NCBI GenBank assembly: GCA_040191315.1
Contig: JAWJLM010000034.1
Location: 1 to 49,607 of the forward strand
From: Bacillaceae bacterium S4-13-56
GTDB lineage: Bacteria; Bacillota; Bacilli; Bacillales; JAWJLM01
Direction: 5' to 3'
DNA: 49,607 nucleotides
In this document: piece after piece, positions 46,226-49,607 of the stretch
Layout of the letters: each line of letters opens with the position of its first letter
How positions within the stretch are numbered: the stretch's first letter is position 1
Program-made: the position numbers and the translations under genes
The notes under the pieces: model-generated
The model's database searches: none
Told to the model about the DNA's origin: nothing
Seen by the model: the letters and a program-made list of their open reading frames with translations, nothing else

Positions 46226-46984
46226 CTAAAATGGATGTTGATTTAACCATTGGCCCCCATCCATAGTTACGACTTCTCCATTTATGAAAGAAGCTTTTTC
46301 AGACAATAAAAAGGCGGCTAGCTCAGCAATTTCCTCTGGTTTTCCGAGACGATGTAACGGAACAGATTGCAGGGTTCTTTTTGCTGCTTCTTCCGATTCC
46401 CACAGTTTCTCCGCTCCTCCTGTCCTTTCAATCGGTCCTGGGGCTATGGCATTCACCCTTATTCCATATCGACTCCCCCACTCAACAGCTAATGTACGAG
46501 TCATTGATAACACCCCCGCTTTTGCAGCTGCAGAGTGAACAACCCCAGCACCAGCACCCCAAGCATAAGTTGCCACCATATTAATGATTGATCCTTTTAT
46601 GCCTTGTTTAATCCAATATTCCCCAATGGTTTTGCTACAGTAAAACGTGCCATTTAGAACTATATCTATAACGGCATTCCAACCATTGAGAGACAATTTT
46701 TCAGCAGGGCAAATAAAGTTTCCTGCAGCATTATTAATGAGAGCATCTACCGTTCCAAACTTTTCAACAGTAGATGAAAGTGTTCTTTCGATATCCTCTG
46801 GTTTTCTAACATCCATGACGATATAATGGATGTTAGATGTCTCCCCAATTTCATCCACTGCATTCTTTAATTTTTCTTCATTTCGCCCAGTAATGACAAC
46901 AGACCAACCATCATTATACAGCTTCTTTGCCATATACTTTCCCATTCCACTTGATCCACCAGTTACTACAACAACCTTTTTCAA
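46226..46984 (-). CDS. fadH: 2,4-dienoyl-CoA reductase (short-chain dehydrogenase)
   Basis: 252-residue SDR: nucleotide motif TGGSSGMGKYMA (8-19), NNAAGNF, and VHSAAAKAGVLSMTRTLAVEW. The usual catalytic Tyr of YxxxK is not there (HSAAAK instead), which is the known pattern of NADPH-dependent dienoyl-CoA reductases of the DECR/YkuF group. It acts in oxidation of unsaturated fatty acids. The start is TTG after AAGGGAG. It is divergent from ykuE, as in B. subtilis ykuF/ykuE. Confidence 0.9.
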   Translation of the reverse strand: MKKVVVVTGGSSGMGKYMAKKLYNDGWSVVITGRNEEKLKNAVDEIGETSNIHYIVMDVRKPEDIERTLSSTVEKFGTVDALINNAAGNFICPAEKLSLNGWNAVIDIVLNGTFYCSKTIGEYWIKQGIKGSIINMVATYAWGAGAGVVHSAAAKAGVLSMTRTLAVEWGSRYGIRVNAIAPGPIERTGGAEKLWESEEAAKRTLQSVPLHRLGKPEEIAELAAFLLSEKASFINGEVVTMDGGQWLNQHPF

Positions 46985-47100
46985 TAATTTTCAACTCCCT
47001 TCTTTTTAAATACCATTCCATGAAAGGTTGCATATTCCTTCTTAAACTTAAAATATTAGGTAGCCAAAAAAATAAATTTAATATGTAGGAAAATGTGGGG

Positions 47101-47128
47101 TTTCGAGTAAGAGTTCACATGATATAAT
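47101..47128 (+). promoter_or_regulatory. Candidate promoter of ykuE
   Basis: A perfect TATAAT (47123-47128) with an extended -10 (TGA before it) and a weak TTTCGA 16 bases upstream, about 33 bases before the ykuE start. Confidence 0.55.
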
Positions 47129-47161
47129 TCAACTACATGAATGAAATGAAGGATGAATGAA

Positions 47162-48031
47162 ATGTCTAGTAAAGTTATAACAAGAAGATCATTTTTACGA
47201 AAAACCTTTGGCACTTTAGTGACCTTTCTGGGGTTGAGTGGTGGAGGATATTATTACGTACGATATTTTGAACCTGATTGGGTAGAAACTAATCATGTGA
47301 AAATATCCTCTAACAAAATACCTAAAAGCTTTGACCAATATAAAATTCTTCAGTTCAGTGATACTCATTTGGGTTTTAATTATCAAATACAGGAATTTGA
47401 ATCTTTAATCAATAAGATGAATGAGCTGCATGCAGATCTTGTTTTATTTACAGGGGACCTAATCGATGCTCCTGATCGTTATCAACAATTTGATAAAGTT
47501 GGTCCTTTACTAAAAAAAATCCAATCAAAGGACGGTAAATACTGGATATATGGGAATCATGATCATGGAGGCTATGGTACGGAAATATTAAAAGATGTTA
47601 TGACTGCAGGGGAATTTACATTATTACAAAATGAGCATCAACAAATTAAAAAAAACCGCGACTTCATTTTCTTATCAGGATTAGATGATGGAATGTTAGG
47701 TAAACCAGACTTAAATCTAGCTTTACAAGGAGTAAATCCTGAAACCTATACGATTTTAATGATGCACGAGCCGGATTTTGCTGACTTATACACACATTCA
47801 TCAATAGACCTTATGCTATCTGGTCATAGTCATGGAGGGCAAGTTCAGCTCCCCTATTTAGGACACTTAATAGCTCCACCATATGGGCAAAAATATGTCA
47901 ATGGAAGTTATAGTGTTGGAGAAAGCGATTTTCACCTGTATGTTAACAAGGGAATTGGAACGACCAGACTGCCCTATCGTTTTTTGTGTCGTCCAGAAAT
48001 CACTTTATTTACATTAAATTCTTCAGTGTAA
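47162..48031 (+). CDS. ykuE: Metallophosphoesterase YkuE, Tat-exported
   Basis: 289 residues. A twin-arginine signal (TRRSFLRKTFG) is followed by a hydrophobic stretch. The calcineurin-like motifs are in order: DTHLG, GDLID, GNHDHGG, HEPD and SGHSHGGQ, which bind two metals. In B. subtilis YkuE is a Tat-dependent cell-wall protein. The ATG at 47162 lies 7 bases after AAGGAT, better than the one at 47153. Its physiological substrate is unknown. Confidence 0.9.
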   Translation: MSSKVITRRSFLRKTFGTLVTFLGLSGGGYYYVRYFEPDWVETNHVKISSNKIPKSFDQYKILQFSDTHLGFNYQIQEFESLINKMNELHADLVLFTGDLIDAPDRYQQFDKVGPLLKKIQSKDGKYWIYGNHDHGGYGTEILKDVMTAGEFTLLQNEHQQIKKNRDFIFLSGLDDGMLGKPDLNLALQGVNPETYTILMMHEPDFADLYTHSSIDLMLSGHSHGGQVQLPYLGHLIAPPYGQKYVNGSYSVGESDFHLYVNKGIGTTRLPYRFLCRPEITLFTLNSSV

Positions 48032-48099
48032 AAGTTACCTTTTGTTTTATGATTATGCTAAAATATCCATGAATTCTCAAAACATTGGGGGATATTAAC

Positions 48100-48681
48100 A
48101 TGAATAAGGCGCGGATTATACTTCTTTTCCTATTCATCTTCTCAATCCTTGCTCTTTCAGCTTGTTCTGAAAAGTATGAAGGAGATTTTAGTTATGAAGT
48201 AGAACCATTTAGTTTTACAAACCAAGACAATAAAGAAGTGTCAAAAGAAGATTTAGAAGGTGAATTTTGGATAGCCAATATGATTTTCACAAATTGCAAT
48301 GATGTTTGCCCACCTATGACAGCAAATATGGCTAGGCTGCAAGAAAAATTAAAAGAAAATTCACTCCATGTACGACTCGTTTCCTTTTCAGTTGACCCTG
48401 AAGTTGATACACCATCTCTTTTAAAATCTTTCGCTGACAATTATGAAGCTGACTACACTAATTGGGATTTTCTAACAGGGTACTCCACTGAAACGATTCA
48501 AGAATTTTTGGTTAAATCTTTTAAAGCTCTTGCAGAAAAAACAGAAGATGGACAAGTTATCCATTCAACAAGGTTCTTTCTCGTTTCTCCCGAAGGAAAT
48601 GCAATAAAAAAATATGATGGTCTTCGAGCAGATGAAATGGACAAGATCATAGGGGATTTAAAAACATACCTAGATAAATAA
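48100..48681 (+). CDS. Sco1/SenC-type copper chaperone
   Basis: 193-residue lipoprotein: LALSAC lipobox after an N-terminal hydrophobic segment, then a thioredoxin fold with the copper-binding CNDVC (CxxxC) and the distal His in IHSTRFFLV. Such proteins help assemble the CuA site of cytochrome c oxidase. The length equals that of B. subtilis Sco (YpmQ). The ATG at 48100 lies 7 bases after GGGGGA. It fits a respiratory cell that has the bc complex above. Confidence 0.92.
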   Translation: MNKARIILLFLFIFSILALSACSEKYEGDFSYEVEPFSFTNQDNKEVSKEDLEGEFWIANMIFTNCNDVCPPMTANMARLQEKLKENSLHVRLVSFSVDPEVDTPSLLKSFADNYEADYTNWDFLTGYSTETIQEFLVKSFKALAEKTEDGQVIHSTRFFLVSPEGNAIKKYDGLRADEMDKIIGDLKTYLDK

Positions 48682-48813
48682 GTGTAAGAAAAGATACTAG
48701 TAATAATTATTATACTAGTCTCTAACATTTGAATTTTTTAAAAATTTTGTTGATTTTGCCTAGCAATTTCTATAGGATATAAACTATTATAGTAATAGGA
48801 AGGAGGAGAATCA

Positions 48814-49308
48814 TTGACTTCATACATTAAACACTCCCAAATATCAACTAACGAAATTGCAAAAGCAGTTTTTGTAGTAAACCGGCACGCTAAGGTTGCT
48901 CCAGATCCACGCCACCTCTACAATTTAAAGAAACAAGCTATTCAAAAACTTTTAGTAGAAAACAAAGCGCAGAAAATAGGGTTGCACTTTTCTGAAAATC
49001 CTAAAAAAAGTCAACAATACTCTACTCTTCTCGTACAAATCGGTGAATTTTATTTTCATATTCCACCAGAAAAATCAGATTTTAAAAATAATAAACACTT
49101 AGGTCATCTTGATCAAACATACCGTAATCCTAAAGTGATCATGTCACTTTCTAAAGCTAAGAGAATTTTATACCAATATCTAAATATGAAACCTGAGGAC
49201 ATTAATGCACATCAAACCTCTCATTCATCATACTCCCAAACCAATTCAACTTTTCCTCCGTGGAAACCCTTATATTCTTCGGAAAGAAAAAGATTTCGAA
49301 AAAAATAA
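48814..49308 (+). CDS. ykyB: YkyB family protein
   Basis: 164-residue basic protein: EIAKAVFVVNRHAKVAPDP, LYNLKKQAIQKLL, a middle with FYFHIPPEKSDF, and a Ser/Gln-rich C-terminal tail. It matches YkyB by sequence pattern and place near ykuE. No known domain or membrane segment. The start is TTG after GGAGGAG. Function not known. Confidence 0.8.
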   Translation: MTSYIKHSQISTNEIAKAVFVVNRHAKVAPDPRHLYNLKKQAIQKLLVENKAQKIGLHFSENPKKSQQYSTLLVQIGEFYFHIPPEKSDFKNNKHLGHLDQTYRNPKVIMSLSKAKRILYQYLNMKPEDINAHQTSHSSYSQTNSTFPPWKPLYSSERKRFRKK

Positions 49309-49322
49309 GGAGACATCTATAA

Positions 49323-49517
49323 TTAATCATTTCTAATGATGAGATACACTATCAACCCAATTACTGGAAAAAATAATGTTCCAACTAATACAACTAAAGC
49401 ATATTCCTTACTGTTCCCTTTGTGAATGGAATCACGATATGCCCACACACTAGTTATTACATTTAAAAATAACAAAATTATTCCAAAAAGAATAAACATA
49501 GTGAATATTGCAGTCAT
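49323..49517 (-). CDS. Small membrane protein (64 residues)
   Basis: Two transmembrane segments (about 4-24 and 39-61) with a short charged loop (YRDSIHKGNSKE) between. It resembles the small phospholipase-D-nuclease-N-like or PLDc_N membrane proteins, but that is tentative. GGGAGG lies 11 bases before the ATG at 49517. It is convergent with ykyB. Confidence 0.65.
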   Translation of the reverse strand: MTAIFTMFILFGIILLFLNVITSVWAYRDSIHKGNSKEYALVVLVGTLFFPVIGLIVYLIIRND

Positions 49518-49571
49518 CTTTTTGTTAACCTCCCTTTTATAAATTATACGAAGGTGGAACAATAACGTTTC

Positions 49572-49607
49572 ATAAGAAAAGCGCAAGCGCCCTCGATCAT
49601 CGACGTA
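49572..49607 (+). repeat. Repeat family B, start of copy B8
   Basis: ATAAGAAAAGCGCAAGCGCC at the left end matches the family, after which the window ends in a divergent stretch. It may be another copy or only a shared end. Confidence 0.6.

Overview
The window is a chromosomal segment of a low-GC, endospore-forming, respiring Firmicute of the Bacillaceae type. Evidence for this: spoIVA and ypjB (sporulation), a menaquinol:cytochrome c reductase with a fused cytochrome b/c subunit, heptaprenyl diphosphate synthase and menG (menaquinone), TRAP (mtrB), RNase J1 with RpoY, and long runs of genes in Bacillus subtilis order. Strong AGGAGG-type ribosome sites and frequent TTG/GTG starts fit. I cannot name the species; a moderately halophilic genus (Oceanobacillus/Virgibacillus-like) is only a guess.

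Layout. 0-15 kb, minus strand: yugP, ypjB, ypjA, qcrCBA (bc complex), ypiF, ypiB, ypiA, an unrecognised amidohydrolase-like gene, then the aromatic amino acid block aroA-tyrA-hisC-aroH-aroB-aroC and cheR. This is the B. subtilis aro supraoperon without trpEDCFBA: hisC and aroH overlap by 4 bases where the trp genes would be. 15-17.6 kb is an insertion relative to that order: a cystine transporter (tcyP) between a decayed stretch and a glycosyltransferase pseudogene. 17.6-21.3 kb: ndk, hepT, menG, hepS, mtrB.

21.4-24.3 kb holds the most striking structure. The single HU gene (hbs) is split between codons 65 and 66 by a 2,554-bp group II intron that encodes its own reverse transcriptase/maturase/HNH protein. 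Joining the two exons restores a 90-residue HU with no change. The 5' exon end pairs with two predicted exon-binding sites in the intron, so the boundaries can be set to the base. spoIVA follows at 24.8-26.3 kb.

At about 26.4-26.8 kb the gene order jumps to another part of the B. subtilis map, at a cluster of long hairpins and an interspersed repeat. From there: pdhABCD, ykyA, def, a possible 23-residue peptide, rpoY, rnjA, ktrC, a heterodimeric ABC exporter, a MscS-type channel, ykuS, dapL, dapH, ykuL, a 42-residue zinc-ribbon protein, fadH, ykuE, a Sco-type copper chaperone, ykyB and a small membrane protein.

Two families of non-coding interspersed repeats occupy the intergenic gaps: family A (six copies, 137-243 bp, with internal hairpins) and family B (eight copies or fragments, about 140 bp, copies with terminal inverted repeats). 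They lie mainly downstream of genes, and in two places a B element sits directly on the right end of an A element. All B copies lie right of the 26.6-kb gene-order break. No tRNA, rRNA or CRISPR array was seen.
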